In this document: one piece after another, positions 63,775-64,000 of the stretch
How positions within the stretch are numbered: the first letter of the stretch is position 1
How the letters are laid out: each line of letters begins with the position of its first letter
Source of the DNA: Desulfobaculum xiamenense
Lineage (GTDB): Bacteria > Desulfobacterota > Desulfovibrionia > Desulfovibrionales > Desulfovibrionaceae
Length of the DNA stretch: 64,000 bases
Direction of reading: 5' to 3'
Assembly (NCBI RefSeq): GCF_011927665.1
Contig: NZ_JAATJA010000001.1
Span: 663,019 to 727,018, forward strand
The notes under the pieces: model-generated
What the model was told of the DNA's origin: nothing
The model's input: the letters and a program-made list of their open reading frames with translations, nothing else
Databases searched by the model: none
Made by a program: the position numbers and the translations under genes

Positions 63775-64000
63775 TCAGGACCTCTGTTCCTCCGGACGCC
63801 GCAAATAGATGATGTATTCCTGATTGCCCTTGGGCCCCTTGATGCGCGAGGGGATGACGCCGATAAACTCCATGCCGTGCTCGTTCACGAGATAGTGAAC
63901 CACCATGTCCACGGTCTGCTGACGCAGATTTTCGTCGCGCACGACACCTTTGTCCGTCTGCCCCGGAGCGACCTCGAACTGCGGCTTGACCAGCGCGGCG
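63775..64000 (-). CDS. tlyA: C-terminal part of TlyA-family rRNA methyltransferase (partial)
   Basis: The last 75 codons of a gene that continues beyond the window. The visible AALVKPQFEVAPGQTDKGVVRDENLRQQTVDMVVHYL matches the C-terminal part of the Rossmann domain of TlyA/RrmJ-like 2'-O-methyltransferases, including the LVKPQFE catalytic-lysine motif. TlyA has an N-terminal S4 domain, which would lie outside. Upstream of the DUF2867 gene in the same direction. Confidence 0.85.
   Translation of the reverse strand, partial: AALVKPQFEVAPGQTDKGVVRDENLRQQTVDMVVHYLVNEHGMEFIGVIPSRIKGPKGNQEYIIYLRRPEEQRS

Overview
The window looks like a chromosomal segment of a motile, GC-rich sulfate reducer of the Desulfovibrio group (Desulfovibrionaceae/Desulfovibrionales). 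I infer this from three things: the gene order flgF-flgG-flgA-flgH-flgI-flgJ-flgN-flgK-flgL-csrA-fliW facing a small FlgM-associated gene plus flgM; a FlgJ whose second domain is an M23 peptidase; and a high-GC, mostly core-gene background. I see no phage, insertion sequence, CRISPR array or other mobile DNA.

Layout. 1-1.6 kb (+): end of a TPR-like gene, a FlgO-type lipoprotein-region gene with two tandem terminators, and a TRIC/YicG membrane channel gene. 1.95-24 kb (-): the protein quality-control block tRNA-Leu/tig/clpP/clpX/lon; a ThiD-ThiN fusion with a YbhN-type membrane protein; recD2; the recR-ybaB-dnaX replication/repair block; ilvE; der; mtnA; gatB; a DUF4254 gene; mltA; nadK. 24.1-24.8 kb (+): FlgM-associated gene and flgM behind a sigma-28-like promoter. 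24.9-35.6 kb (-): the rod/ring/hook-filament-junction operon and csrA-fliW, led by an excellent sigma-54 promoter before flgF. 35.8-46.7 kb (+): tRNA-Gly, a terminator, then the translation/transcription operon rimP-nusA-ylxR-infB-DUF503-rbfA-nrnA-truB-rpsO-pnp. 47.2-48.8 kb (+): a stand-alone FMN-binding glutamate-synthase-like protein. 48.9-58.5 kb (-): an orphan pilin-like protein, a glycine-zipper lipoprotein, a MEMO protein, a large AMIN/TPR protein, a receiver-less sigma-54 activator, a short flagellar-rod-like protein, folE2, nikR and a methyltransferase. 58.8-64 kb: a four-helix membrane protein divergent from an ECF-type ATPase/T-component pair, a MauE-type membrane protein with a rhodanese, a divergent rhodanese-rubrerythrin-like fusion, a DUF2867 gene and the end of tlyA.

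How it fits together. Flagellar assembly dominates: the sigma-54 promoter at 35.6 kb and the sigma-54 activator at 55-56 kb could be partners, with FlgM (anti-sigma-28) and CsrA/FliW giving the later checkpoints. The + strand translation operon resembles the E. coli metY-rimP-nusA-infB-rbfA-truB-rpsO-pnp region, down to a tRNA and terminator at its head and a large nested stem-loop before pnp. The most unusual points are an altered GAFTGA loop (GAFTHA) in the sigma-54 activator, a FlgJ peptidase domain missing one catalytic histidine, Asp-box-like insertions in both FlgK and FlgL, a nikR-folE2 pair, and a perfect palindrome over the -35 box of the rhodanese-rubrerythrin gene. All family assignments come from reading motifs and neighbourhood; no database search was run.
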